Of a stretch of 64,000 bases of DNA, positions 25,616 to 35,327 are shown piece after piece. Position 1 is the first letter of the stretch. Every line of letters starts with the position of its first letter. The position numbers and the translations under genes were made by a program. The DNA comes from an uncultured Clostridiaceae bacterium (lineage in GTDB: Bacteria; Bacillota; Clostridia; TANB77; CAG-508), in NCBI GenBank assembly GCA_949927585.1, contig CATLFA010000004.1, forward strand, positions 1 to 64,000, in the 5' to 3' direction. A model generated the notes under the pieces. The model was not told the origin of the DNA. It searched no databases and saw only the letters and a list, made by a program, of their open reading frames with translations.

Positions 25616-27569
25616 CTAATTTGGTTGCAACTCTTTGATTTTATCTCGTATTTCTGCAGCTTTTTCAAATTCCATTGCTTGTGCATATTTTAGCATTTCG
25701 TCTGTTAGTTTGTCTATTATTTCTTGCATACTTGCTTCTTCTGATAAGTTGTATTCTTCCTGTGCCTCTTCTATTATGCTTGCTTTTATTGTTTCTCTTA
25801 TTGATTTTTTTATTGTTTGTGGTATTATTCCATGTTCTTCGTTATATTTACATTGTATTGCTCTTCTTCTGTTTGTTTCTGTAATTGCTTTTTCCATACT
25901 TTCTGTTAGTTCATCTGCATACATTATTACTTTTCCTTCAGTGTTTCTTGCAGCACGACCTATAGTTTGTATTAGTGAACGTTCTGAACGTAGGAAACCT
26001 TCTTTGTCTGCATCTAATATTGCTACTAATGAAACTTCTGGAATGTCTAAGCCTTCTCTTAAAAGGTTTATTCCAACTAGTACATCAAATTCACCTAACC
26101 TTAAATCTCTTATTATTTCCATTCTTTCTAAAGCTTTTATGTCTGAGTGCATATATCTCACTTTTATTCCTATTCCTGCTAAGTAACTGCTTAAGTCTTC
26201 TGCCATTTTTTTAGTTAGTGTGGTTACTAGTACTCTATCACCTTGTTCTATTCTTTGCCTTATTTGTTCAATTAGGTCATCTATTTGATTTGCCACTGGT
26301 TTTACTTCTATTATTGGGTCTAATAGTCCTGTTGGACGTATTATTTGTTCTACTACATTTTCCTTTGAATGTTCTTTTTCATAGTCTGCTGGTGTTGCAC
26401 TTACAAATATACATTGATTTACTCTTTGCTCAAATTCTTCAAATTTAAGTGGTCTATTGTCAAAGGCTGATGGAAGTCTGAAACCATATTGTACTAATGA
26501 TTCTTTTCTTGCTCTATCTCCATTATACATTGCTCTTACTTGTGGAACTGTAGCATGTGATTCATCTATTAGTAGTAGAAAGTCTTTTGGAAAATAGTCA
26601 AATAATGTAAATGGCGGACTTCCTTCTTCTCTTCCACTTATATGTCTTGAATAGTTTTCTATTCCTTGGCAGAAACCTGTTTCTTTCATCATTTCTATAT
26701 CAAAGTTTGTTCTTTCTTCTATTCTTTGAGCCTCTATTAATTTACCAATTGACTTAAAATATTCTACTCTTTCTTCCTTTTCTTTATCAATAGTTGCAAT
26801 TGCTCTTTCCATTTTTTCGCTGGTTGTTACATAGTGTGAGTTTGGAAATATTATAACATGATTTCTTGTAGCCTCTGCTTTACCTGTTAATGGATTTATT
26901 TCCGATATTTTTTCTATTTCATCTCCCCAAAACTCTACACGTATTGCTGTTTCTGACTCATCTGATGGGTATATTTCTACTATGTCACCTTTTGCTCTAA
27001 ATGTTCCTCTTTTGAAGTCTAATTCATTTCTTGTATATTGCATATTTATTAGTTTTTTAAGCATTTTGTTTCTTTCAACCTGCATTCCTTGTCTTAAAGA
27101 AACTGCCATATTTTCATAATCAATAGGGTCACCTAAACCATATATACATGAAACAGATGCAACTATTATTGTATCCCTTGTTTCAAACAAAGATGCTGTT
27201 GCACTATGGCGAAGCTTGTCTATTTCATCATTTACTGAAGAATCCTTTTCTATATATGTGTCTGATTGTGGAATATAGGCTTCGGGTTGGTAGTAATCAT
27301 AATAGCTTACGAAGTATTCAACGTTATTCTCTGGAAAGAACTCTTTGAATTCTGAATATAGTTGCCCTGCTAATGTCTTATTATGTGCTAAAACGAGTGT
27401 TGGCTTCTGCACTTTTTGAATAATATTTGCCATTGTGAAAGTTTTTCCGTGAGCCTGTAACACCAAGAAGAGTCTGGAATTTCTTGCCTTCTTCTATTCC
27501 TTTTGATAGATATTCTATTGCCTGTGGTTGGTCACCTGTTGGTTTATATTCTGAATGTAATTTAAACAT
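25616..27569 (-). CDS. uvrB: Excinuclease ABC subunit B, one CGG +1 shift
   Basis: 650 residues. DNA helicase-like damage-verification subunit, loaded by UvrA. The shift is TCA CGG A at 27447-27449, inside Walker [18 protein letters not shown]. Other motifs: [20 protein letters not shown] beta-hairpin, [30 protein letters not shown] and the C-terminal UVR motif ([20 protein letters not shown]). ATG 27569 has AAGGAG. In zero frame the product would stop about 26 codons after the site. It is separated from uvrA by cysE and orphan genes. Confidence 0.95.
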
Positions 27570-27784
27570 CTTATCTCCTTTTAATTTATACTTTATCAAT
27601 TTTAACTATTTCTAGATATTTTATTATAGGTACAATTTTTTCTTATTAATAGCATATGTTTTGTTTCCCATGTCTAGCAGTTATTAAATTTTTCTTTAGA
27701 CTGAATTTTCATTTAATTGTTCTTTAAAATACAACACATTTTAAATAAATATTCTAAATTTTATTTTATCTTGTATACATATAT

Positions 27785-29563
27785 TTATTTTAGTCTTAAG
27801 TAACCTAATTCGTCCCAATAATTATATGCTAAGTTTAATTTAAACACTACTTTTGGCTTAGCTCCAGCTCTATTTTTGTCTACTACACATGCATAATATC
27901 TTACATCTGGATCTTTTGAAACTTCTAGGTCATAAAATTTTGTATCTACCTCATTTAATGAATATTCATATTTGTGTAAATCTTCATTATGGATTTGTTT
28001 TATTAAGCATAATATATCTAATACTTCTTTTACTGTTCTACTTACTGCTAAGTCATTAACATTTACATTTATTGGTAATGTTTCAGATTCTGCAAGCTGT
28101 ATTGATGAAGCTATAAAAATATTTAAGTCTTGTGCTAAATTTGAAAGAATAGTTGCTGTTCTTTTTATTTCTTCTCCATTACCTATATTTTCTGTATCTG
28201 TTTTTAATGTATCATAAAATACATATTCTATTTGCTCTTTATAATAATAATTTAAAATTACTTTTTCTAATTCATCATTTGTATGATTTGTTAAGTTTAC
28301 AAAATATATTGAATTTCTTACTTGCTCTTCAAGCCAGTTTGTTGCTTCTATTGTACTATTAAATTCACTAGAGACTTTTTCTAATCTTTTTGAAAATTCT
28401 CTTTGAGTCTCATGTTCCTCTTTTAATACAAATCCTCCTTCGTCTTTTTCTACATTTGCATTTTTATCTGGTCTAAATTTAAACTCAAGAATTTCTCCTT
28501 CTGTTTTGCATAGTTTTTGATTATGTAATTTTTGAATTTTTTCATTATTAAGTATTGTTGTTATTAAACATAATTTCATTTTTTCTTCAGACATTTCATT
28601 TGAAATTATTAATACCTTTTTATTATGTAATAATGCCAAATTTGCTGCTAAGTTAATTGTAAACCTACTTTTACCAGAGTTAGATGGCATAGCATAAACA
28701 AAAGTTTCACCTTTTCTAATTCCTTTAAACACACTAGTTAATATAGGAAATGGAAGCTCTAAACCTTGTGTTAAATTATTCTCTCCTGAAATTAGAAAGT
28801 TTGTAATATCATCATTTAAAACAGATCTTCTATATTTCTCTGTTGCTGTTATTTGTTCTATTGCACTTTTTGTATCTTCTATTGTCATTTTGTTATATAA
28901 TTCATAATTTACAATATCTGCAATCATTTCTTTTGTTTCTTTTATTGGATTATGCATATAATTTTTTCTAATTTCAAATAATTTTCTTAATTCTATATAT
29001 ACCTTTTCAAAGTTTACTTTTAAACTTCTTCCTTTTTCTTTTAACATTTGTTTTAAATCATATGTGTCTGGACTTTCTTTCGGAAAGTTAAAGCCCTCTT
29101 TTGCTATTTCTGGCGTATATTCTTGTCCATCTATAAAAATTGCACCTTTATATAAGTTTAATATTTTTGCACTTTCAAAATAACAATCTTTTTTCTCTAT
29201 ATAATACATAGATATAGCCTTTGGATTAGCTAATAGTAAACTAATAAACTGTTCTTCTAAGTTTTTATTACTTAGTTTTTTTGGATAAATATTATCTTCT
29301 TTCTCTTCTTTAATTATATTATCAGAAATACTATCTTCAGTTTCTTCCTTCGCTATCTCACCATTTTCTTCTTTTTCTTCTTTTACTTGTTTTTTATATT
29401 CTATTCTTCCCTCTTCTTGTATTCTTTGAAGCTCTTGTACTGCTTCTATATAATTTTCTTCTTTTATTAATCTTCTAACATTTTCAACATCTTCTTTATT
29501 GTCTTTTGTAACTTTTATATTTTTTACTACATTTAGTATTTTATTAATTTTATCTTTATCCAT
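27785..29563 (-). CDS. Divergent DnaB-type replicative helicase-like protein
   Basis: 592 residues. An N-terminal Lys/Glu-rich low-complexity segment (about 1-100), a middle DnaB N-like region, and a C-terminal RecA-type domain with Walker A PSNSGKSRFTINLAANLA, ISNEMSEEKMKL and a Walker B-like YVFYDTLKTD. The order fits DnaB-family helicases, but it is longer at the N-terminus and divergent from housekeeping DnaB, so it may be a paralog or phage/plasmid-derived. AAGGAG lies before ATG 29563. Confidence 0.7.
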   Translation of the reverse strand: MDKDKINKILNVVKNIKVTKDNKEDVENVRRLIKEENYIEAVQELQRIQEEGRIEYKKQVKEEKEENGEIAKEETEDSISDNIIKEEKEDNIYPKKLSNKNLEEQFISLLLANPKAISMYYIEKKDCYFESAKILNLYKGAIFIDGQEYTPEIAKEGFNFPKESPDTYDLKQMLKEKGRSLKVNFEKVYIELRKLFEIRKNYMHNPIKETKEMIADIVNYELYNKMTIEDTKSAIEQITATEKYRRSVLNDDITNFLISGENNLTQGLELPFPILTSVFKGIRKGETFVYAMPSNSGKSRFTINLAANLALLHNKKVLIISNEMSEEKMKLCLITTILNNEKIQKLHNQKLCKTEGEILEFKFRPDKNANVEKDEGGFVLKEEHETQREFSKRLEKVSSEFNSTIEATNWLEEQVRNSIYFVNLTNHTNDELEKVILNYYYKEQIEYVFYDTLKTDTENIGNGEEIKRTATILSNLAQDLNIFIASSIQLAESETLPINVNVNDLAVSRTVKEVLDILCLIKQIHNEDLHKYEYSLNEVDTKFYDLEVSKDPDVRYYACVVDKNRAGAKPKVVFKLNLAYNYWDELGYLRLK

Positions 29564-29670
29564 GGTTAATCTCCTTTATAATTACTCATAATAAGTATAT
29601 ATATATTGTTTTTCTATTTCAAGTACATTTATATAACATTTATATTACATTTTTACGCAGTTTATATTCC

Positions 29671-29699
29671 TTGACTTTTTTATTTTTATTGTGTATGAT
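29671..29699 (+). promoter_or_regulatory. Promoter of the 29730 gene
   Basis: TTGACT at 29671-29676, 17-base spacer, TATGAT at 29694-29699; AGGAGG follows 6-7 bases before the ATG. Confidence 0.7.
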
Positions 29700-29729
29700 G
29701 ATTACAATAATTTTTAGGAGGTTTTATTT

Positions 29730-30140
29730 ATGTCAAAAATTTTAAAAATAGTTATTTTTTTATTAATAATATTATTATGTGTTTGTACATTTTCGCTTGC
29801 AACAGATATAAATATGAATATTATAGAAGAAAGTAATACTTCTAATGGGAATATATCTACTTATTCTAATAATACAAATTCAAATAATTATAATAATATA
29901 GTAAGTTCTAACGTAATTTCAAATAATAGCAATTATTCTAATATAGTTATTGATGATTCTAGCCTAAATAAAAATTCAAATCCAGAAAGTACATTATCAC
30001 AAACACAAGTTAGTAATATTTCAAAAAATGATATTGACGATGGTTTGGGTTTAACAAACATTTTAAATATTTTACTTATTGTTGTTGGTGTTGTATTAAT
30101 ATTACTTAGTATAGCAATATTAATAAGATTAAATGGATAA
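29730..30140 (+). CDS. Secreted Ser/Asn-rich protein with C-terminal anchor
   Basis: 136 residues: a signal peptide (MSKILKIVIFLLIILLCVCT), a low-complexity Ser/Asn/Thr linker of about 75 residues and a C-terminal membrane helix (ILLIVVGVVLILLSIAILI). Topology suggests a surface protein held by a C-terminal helix. It has the same layout as the next gene, 85 bases downstream, and the two are likely co-expressed. No family recognised. Confidence 0.65.
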   Translation: MSKILKIVIFLLIILLCVCTFSLATDINMNIIEESNTSNGNISTYSNNTNSNNYNNIVSSNVISNNSNYSNIVIDDSSLNKNSNPESTLSQTQVSNISKNDIDDGLGLTNILNILLIVVGVVLILLSIAILIRLNG

Positions 30141-30225
30141 TTTTTTAAGTAATTTTTTCCCTGTATATTTTATGGTTATTTTTTAAATAATAATAATGAC
30201 TTTAAATTATATAAGGAGGTAAATT

Positions 30226-30681
30226 ATGAAAAAGAAATTTTATACAATTGCATTATTAATAGTTAGTATGCTTATTTTATCTTTTTCTTATACATTTGCT
30301 GCAAATGAACCACAAGCTGTACAAGGTATTAGAAACGTAGTTGGTGGAGCTGAAAATATTGTAGAAGATGCTGGTAAAGGTATAGTAGATGGGGTAAGAA
30401 ATGTTACATCTGGTGGAGAAAATATGATGGAAAATGCAGCTAGAGATGTCCAAAATGGAGCTCAAGATGCTGGAAACCGTATAACAGGTGCTATGACAGA
30501 TGATAATTATGATGCTACAAGAACTACTACAAGAAGTGCTGATGTTAATAATGGTGAAGGAACATTTCTTGGTATTAATGGTACAACTTGGGCATGGCTT
30601 ATAATTGCAGTTGTTGCTGTTGCAATTATTGCTCTTATATGGATGTATGCTAGACAAAATAATAATTCTTATAATGATTAA
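30226..30681 (+). CDS. Surface protein with amphipathic repeats and C-terminal anchor
   Basis: 151 residues: signal peptide with AANE cleavage region, then repeats of the type GIRNVVGGAENIVEDAGKGIVDGVRNVTSGGENMM (about 14-residue periodicity, similar to apolipoprotein-like or YtxH-type helices), then a C-terminal membrane helix (WAWLIIAVVAVAIIALIWMY). AAGGAGG lies 7 bases before the ATG. It probably forms an amphipathic helix on the outer face of the membrane. Function unknown. Confidence 0.65.
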   Translation: MKKKFYTIALLIVSMLILSFSYTFAANEPQAVQGIRNVVGGAENIVEDAGKGIVDGVRNVTSGGENMMENAARDVQNGAQDAGNRITGAMTDDNYDATRTTTRSADVNNGEGTFLGINGTTWAWLIIAVVAVAIIALIWMYARQNNNSYND

Positions 30682-30700
30682 ATATAGTTATTGAATATAT

Positions 30701-30888
30701 AGGGTAGGTCTTGTGTCTACCCTTATTCATGTAAATTTTTATATTTTTTCTTTTATTATTTTTCTTTTTGTGTTATAATGTTCACATATCGGGTGGACTT
30801 AGAGACCATGCCCATACATTTAAATTGGTTTTTCCTATATAAAAATTAGTTTAGTGATGCGGGTCGCCGAACGCTACGACCCCTACAA
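30701..30888. repeat. Two palindromic family R elements
   Basis: A long copy (30701-30820: AGGGTAGGTCTTGTGTCTACCC ... GGGTGGACTTAGAG ACCATGCCC) followed by a short copy (30860-30888: GGGTCGCCGAACGCTACGACCCCTACA). No gene in this gap. Confidence 0.65.
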
Positions 30889-30921
30889 TATATATATTTA
30901 ATATAAAAGAGAGGTACATAT

Positions 30922-31359
30922 ATGTCTAATTTAATTGCTAAAAATCCTATTGCTAGGCATAATTATAATATTAATGATACTGTTGAGGCTGGTATTGTTT
31001 TGACTGGTACAGAAATAAAATCTATTAGAAGCGGTAAGGTTAATTTAAAAGATAGTTATGCTAGTATTGAAAATGGTGAGGTATATATTCATTCTATGCA
31101 TATTAGCCCATATGAACATGGTAATATTTTTAACAAAGACCCTTTAAGAGATAGAAAATTACTTTTAAATAAAAATGAAATTAGAAAACTAGTTGGTCAA
31201 ATTAAACAAAAAGGCTATACTTTAATTCCTATTAGTTTGTATTTTAAAGGTAGTTTTGTTAAGGTTGAGCTTGGTATTGGAACTGGTAAAAAACTTTATG
31301 ATAAACGTGAAGATTTGAAGAAAAAAGATGCAGAAATGTATATAAAAAGACATATGTAA
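30922..31359 (+). CDS. smpB: SsrA-binding protein SmpB
   Basis: 145 residues, the tmRNA partner in ribosome rescue. Landmarks: [59 protein letters not shown] and the C-terminal tail [13 protein letters not shown] that enters the mRNA channel. GAGAGG precedes the ATG. The classical rnr-smpB pairing is disrupted here: the genes are convergent. AGC GGT inside the gene contains an out-of-phase CGG and is read normally. Confidence 0.96.
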   Translation: MSNLIAKNPIARHNYNINDTVEAGIVLTGTEIKSIRSGKVNLKDSYASIENGEVYIHSMHISPYEHGNIFNKDPLRDRKLLLNKNEIRKLVGQIKQKGYTLIPISLYFKGSFVKVELGIGTGKKLYDKREDLKKKDAEMYIKRHM

Positions 31360-31370
31360 TAAATGTAATA

Positions 31371-31410
31371 AAAATACCCCAAAATGACCTGGTCATTTTA
31401 GGGTATTTTT
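31371..31410. terminator. Terminator after smpB
   Basis: AAAATACCCCAAAATGACC, loop, GGTCATTTTAGGGTATTTTT. Confidence 0.8.
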
Positions 31411-31569
31411 CTATTTGTTATAGTTTTGAAAACTCTTTTTTTCTCTAAGGTATGAAAAGCTTTCTACCTTTCCTTTATGCCATTCTTCTACAGGATATTC
31501 TTCAAAAGCTTCGCTAACATCCTTTATTTTTCCTTTTTCTTTTTCTTCAATACATTTATTCTTTTTCAA
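31411..31569 (-). CDS. Short acidic frame, possible gene remnant
   Basis: From TTG 31569: LKKNKCIEEKEKGKIKDVSE, then AFEEYPVEEWHKGKVES and SFSYLREKKSFQNYNK; 52 residues with antitoxin-like composition. It has no convincing RBS, and a family R palindrome (31587-31614) lies directly upstream, which may have replaced the original 5' end. Confidence 0.4.
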   Translation of the reverse strand: MKKNKCIEEKEKGKIKDVSEAFEEYPVEEWHKGKVESFSYLREKKSFQNYNK

Positions 31570-31586
31570 GTAATTTCGTTGGAGAG

Positions 31587-31614
31587 CGGGTCGCCGATGG
31601 CTGCGACCCCTACA
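31587..31614. repeat. Short family R palindrome
   Basis: GGGTCGCCGATGGCTGCGACCCCTACA, between rnr and the short acidic frame; nearly identical to 49924-49955. Confidence 0.7.
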
Positions 31615-31636
31615 CCCCACAAATGCTTTTTGTTAA

Positions 31637-33835
31637 TTATTCGGCTATTTCAAAATCAATCTGTCTTGTTATTTTGTCTGCATGAATTACTCTTATTTTT
31701 ACTTTATCTCCTATTTTATATGTTATTTTTGTTTTTTCTCCTGTTAAAGTTTTTCTATTTTCATCATATATAAAATATTCATCTCCTAAGTTTTCAAATC
31801 TTATTAGACCTTCTACTGTGCTTTCTAATTCTACAAACATTCCAAATGATGTTATACTAGATACTATTCCTTCAAATTCTTCTCCTATTTTGTCTTGCAT
31901 GAATTCGGCTTTTTTAATATCTATGCTATCTCTTTCTACTTTTTGTGCTACTTTTTCTCTTTCTGATGATTGGTTAGCATAATTTGTACTTTGTTCACTA
32001 TATTTTTCAAGTATCTCTTCGCTTATATTGTAGTTATCAGATAGGTATTTCGAAATTACTCTATGAATAAATAAGTCTGGGTATCTTCTTATTGGGGATG
32101 TGAAGTGGCAATAATATTTGCTCGCTATTCCAAAATGCCCTTTGTTTTCACTTTCATATCTTGCTACTTTTAATGTTCTTAATATTAAAGTAGATACTAC
32201 TCTTTCTTCTTCTTTTCCTTTTATATCTTCTAATACTTCTGCAAATGCTTTTGGGTGAATGTTGTCTTTACTTCCTTTTATTTTATAACCAAAATTGTAT
32301 AAGAATTTATTTAATTCTAAAATTTTGTCTTCGTCTGGTTCTTCATGTACTCTGTATATAAAAGGTGCTTCTAACCAATAAAAAGTTTCAGCTACTGTTT
32401 CATTTGCTGTAAGCATAAATTGTTCTATTATTTCATTTGCAAATGTAAGTTCATATTTTTTAACATCTATTGCAAATCCGTCTTTATCTAACACTATTTT
32501 AGTTTCTGGAATGTCTAAATTTAAACTTCCTTGTCTTTCTCTTCTTTGCTTTAATATTTTTGCTAAATCTTCCATTTGTTTAAAATGTTCAAAATATGGC
32601 TTGCATTCTTTTAATAGTTTTAAGTCTTTTTCTAGCTTATTTATTCTTTCTTTTGCTTTATTTGTATTTTCTATCTTTTCTTCATTTTTTTCATTATTTA
32701 GATATTTCAAAATAGTAGCAATTTCATTATAACTCATTCTTCTAGTAACATTTATAACACTTTTCTTAATTTGAGAAGATACAACTTGTCCTTCATTATT
32801 AATTTCCATTATAACAGAAAGTGTTAATCTATCTTTCTTTTGATTTAAGCTACAAATTCCATTTGAAAGTTCACGTGGAAGCATTGGTATTACTCTATCT
32901 AACATATATATACTTGTACCACGTATTATTGCTTCTTTATCTAATTTAGAATCTTCTTTTACATAGTGGCTTACATCTGCTATATGAACACCAAGTTCAA
33001 AATTACCATTTTCTAATTTTTTTACATTAACTGCATCATCTAAATCTTTTGCATCTTCCCCATCTATTGTAAAAATTTCTTCTTCTCGTAAATCTAATCT
33101 ACCTTTAATATCATTTTTTATATCTTCTTCTTTATAACTTTGTGCCTCTTCTACTACTGCTTCTGGAAATTCGTATGGAAGTTTATAATCTTTAATTAAT
33201 GAAAGCATATCAACACCTGCTTCATTAATATTACCTAATACTTCTATTACTTTACCTTCAGCATTTTTACCATTTTCAGGATATTTAAGTATTTTTACTA
33301 ATACCTTACTATCATTACGTGCTTTTCCAAAATTCTTTTTAGATATAAAAATATCAGTTCCTAATTTTCTATCATCTGGAACAACAAAACCATAATTTTT
33401 ACTATTTATAAAAACACCTACAACAGTATCTTTATCTCTAGTTAATATTTTAATAATTTTTCCTTCTTCACTATGTCCACTATCTTTTTCGTCCTTTAAT
33501 ATTTCTATAAGAACAGTATCTCCATTTAAGGCATTCTTTGTATGACTTTTTGAGATATAAACTTCATCTTCTCTATCTTTAATTTTAACAAATCCAAAAC
33601 CCTTTTCATTAGCTCTAAAGACACCTGTTATATATCTGTTAGAATCTACCAAACTATATTTAGATTTTCTATTTTTTTGAATTCTATATTCTTCCTCTAA
33701 TTTTTTTAGTACTTCACTAAAACTTGAATATTCTGTTTTAGGAACACACAAAATACTAGCCATTTCCTTAGCTTTCATAGGAACATAGCTTTCTTCTGAC
33801 ATAAAGTCTAAAATTAATTTTTCTTTTTCTTCCAT
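31637..33835 (-). CDS. rnr: Ribonuclease R
   Basis: 732 residues, processive 3'-5' exoribonuclease that works with tmRNA/SmpB. Domains in order: N-terminal winged helix, two cold-shock domains (about 65-210), the RNB catalytic domain (from about 250, with FTIDGEDAKDLDDAV metal ligands and FTSPIRRYPDLFIHR) and a C-terminal S1 domain (EFEGIVSSITSFGMFVELE). AAGGAG lies 8 bases before ATG 33835. The Lys-rich tail seen in many RNase R proteins is absent. Confidence 0.96.
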   Translation of the reverse strand: MEEKEKLILDFMSEESYVPMKAKEMASILCVPKTEYSSFSEVLKKLEEEYRIQKNRKSKYSLVDSNRYITGVFRANEKGFGFVKIKDREDEVYISKSHTKNALNGDTVLIEILKDEKDSGHSEEGKIIKILTRDKDTVVGVFINSKNYGFVVPDDRKLGTDIFISKKNFGKARNDSKVLVKILKYPENGKNAEGKVIEVLGNINEAGVDMLSLIKDYKLPYEFPEAVVEEAQSYKEEDIKNDIKGRLDLREEEIFTIDGEDAKDLDDAVNVKKLENGNFELGVHIADVSHYVKEDSKLDKEAIIRGTSIYMLDRVIPMLPRELSNGICSLNQKKDRLTLSVIMEINNEGQVVSSQIKKSVINVTRRMSYNEIATILKYLNNEKNEEKIENTNKAKERINKLEKDLKLLKECKPYFEHFKQMEDLAKILKQRRERQGSLNLDIPETKIVLDKDGFAIDVKKYELTFANEIIEQFMLTANETVAETFYWLEAPFIYRVHEEPDEDKILELNKFLYNFGYKIKGSKDNIHPKAFAEVLEDIKGKEEERVVSTLILRTLKVARYESENKGHFGIASKYYCHFTSPIRRYPDLFIHRVISKYLSDNYNISEEILEKYSEQSTNYANQSSEREKVAQKVERDSIDIKKAEFMQDKIGEEFEGIVSSITSFGMFVELESTVEGLIRFENLGDEYFIYDENRKTLTGEKTKITYKIGDKVKIRVIHADKITRQIDFEIAE

Positions 33836-33879
33836 CTATTTTCTCCTTAAATATTTTAAAAAACTGTATTAAATACTAT

Positions 33880-33988
33880 AGGGGTCGCAGTCTTCGGCGA
33901 CCCATTCTTCGAAGAAACTACCTTTAAATAATACACATTTTAGCAATTTCATGGTAACCTGGGTCGCCCATGGGTCCGCCCCCCACAA
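33880..33988. repeat. Palindromic family R element
   Basis: Begins AGGGGTCGCAGTCTTCGGCG, contains ATTCTTCGAAGAAACTAC, ends GGGTCGCCCATGGGTCCGCC. In the 5' region of rnr. Confidence 0.7.
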
Positions 33989-34031
33989 GGTAAAATATAT
34001 TTTCAAAATAATTATTCTTATTCTTCAAAAA

Positions 34032-34084
34032 AGGGCATAATTCGGTAATTCTAACGGGTATTCCTTACCGATTAAGCCCCTACA
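34032..34084. repeat. Dispersed palindromic repeat, family S copy 3
   Basis: GGGCATAATTCGGTAATTCT ... CCTTACCGATTAAGCCCCTA; ends are shared with 20468-20516. Confidence 0.7.
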
Positions 34085-34103
34085 TTTTTTATTCAATTAC
34101 ACA

Positions 34104-34352
34104 TTATATTACATATAGTATTCCTAATACAACTGCTAATACTACGAATAAAACTCCTAGTATTATTGTTAATCTCTTTAATTTTCCTTCTTTTGTTCTT
34201 CCCTTATTTTTCTCATAAAAATTATTTGTTGAAGAACCTGTAATTGTTCCAGAAGCTCCATCGTTATCTTTTGTTTGTATTGTTGCTACTATTATTAAAG
34301 CTATACAAACTATTAAATATATTGCTAATACTATATTTCTCACTATTTCCAT
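34104..34352 (-). CDS. secG: Preprotein translocase subunit SecG
   Basis: 82 residues with two membrane helices (about 5-25 and 62-82) and the SecG linker (QTKDNDGASGTITGSSTNNFYEKNKGRTKEGKLKRLT). The location upstream of rnr and smpB is typical in Firmicutes. GGAGAG lies before ATG 34352. Confidence 0.93.
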   Translation of the reverse strand: MEIVRNIVLAIYLIVCIALIIVATIQTKDNDGASGTITGSSTNNFYEKNKGRTKEGKLKRLTIILGVLFVVLAVVLGILYVI

Positions 34353-34463
34353 TTTTTATACACTCTCCTTAGTTTTTCTTAACATATGTTATTCTACCAT
34401 ATATGTTTTTAAAATGCAATTGGTTTTTTTAAAAATTTGAGTTTTATTTTTTATATTTTAATA

Positions 34464-34505
34464 CAAAACAAAAATAGTAGCATAATTACTACTATTTTTG
34501 TTTTT
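34464..34505. terminator. Terminator of the lipoprotein gene
   Basis: ACAAAAATAGTAG, loop, CTACTATTTTTGT; 13-bp stem with T-run on the minus strand. Confidence 0.75.
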
Positions 34506-34509
34506 AATT

Positions 34510-34887
34510 TTAAGAATTTCCTATTGCAATCCCTCCAAAAAATACAATAACAAATATTAGAAGAGCAACTAACGCATATAAAACATTTTTTTGGTCATCA
34601 ACTGTAAAAGCTACTAATTCTGCTTCTTTATTTGATATCTGATACTCTGCCTTCAATAAATTTTTCTGTTCTGTTTCAGATTTTAAATAAAACCGGCTTG
34701 TATCTTTTGAGTCTGGATAAGACATATCGTATCCATCTGGAAGTTTATACTCTCCCATATTCTTTGCTATTTCATTTGCAACTTCATTTGACTTTTCCAA
34801 TGCCTCAGGATTGGTAGTTGTTGCGCAGCCTGTTACAAACAGTACTACTAAAAGGACAGATAAAAACAAAATTATTTTCTTTTTCAT
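34510..34887 (-). CDS. Orphan lipoprotein with C-terminal membrane helix
   Basis: 125 residues from MKKKIILFLSVLL (ATG 34887, GGAGG upstream). Lipobox LFVTGC at about 17-22. Core EYKLPDGYDMSYPDSKDTSR is shared with the lipoprotein at 36236 (DYKLPEGYEVSYPDSTKTN). A C-terminal hydrophobic helix ends GNS. CGG at 34693-34695 is in frame. Function unknown; the pair is a diverged duplication around the pseudouridine synthase gene. Confidence 0.7.
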   Translation of the reverse strand: MKKKIILFLSVLLVVLFVTGCATTTNPEALEKSNEVANEIAKNMGEYKLPDGYDMSYPDSKDTSRFYLKSETEQKNLLKAEYQISNKEAELVAFTVDDQKNVLYALVALLIFVIVFFGGIAIGNS

Positions 34888-35055
34888 TGCTGTTTCCTCC
34901 ATTTTTCTATAAAACTGGTTTACAAGTTGATAATATTATATCATTTTTATATTAACATATCAATAATTTTACATAATTTTATGTTTTTTATGAAAATTTG
35001 TTACCATTCACAAAGTACATTATAAATTACAATTCACAGCTATAATAACTTAAAG

Positions 35056-35216
35056 TTGGTGCAGGATGTTTAATATATTTTTTTACGAAAAACTGCGCAG
35101 CGAACAACCGAGCTGAAAGCGACGGCGAATGAGGCAGACTTCTTTAAATATACTTTTATAAGTCTGCCCCAGTAAAGTTTGAGTAAAAAATATATTAAAT
35201 GTCAGTTGCAGGATTT
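35056..35216 (+). ncRNA. Candidate structured non-coding RNA
   Basis: About 160 bases, G/C-rich compared with its surroundings. Outer stem TAATATATTTTTTTA (35071) pairs with TAAAAAATATATTA (35184). Inside are the hairpin GGCAGACT/AGTCTGCC (35133-35168), the purine-rich GCGCAGCGAACAACCGAGC and AAAGCGACGGCGAATGAG. Flanks carry a repeated GGTGCAGGAT / GTTGCAGGAT. The pattern recalls conserved clostridial intergenic RNAs such as the raiA motif, which I cannot confirm. No reading frame is present. Confidence 0.6.
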
Positions 35217-35327
35217 CTATAAACTTAAATGCTGTGAATTGTAACAAAAATTTGCTTTTTTAAATTTATTATTTTATAATTATATAAGAATTTAAAAACA
35301 ATTATAGAAAGGTCAAATTAATAATTT

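Noticed and set aside
31411-31620. A 69-residue protein starting inside the family R palindrome
   Set aside because: The first residues are encoded by the repeat itself; only the part from about 31569 looks coding, so I listed that as a short remnant.
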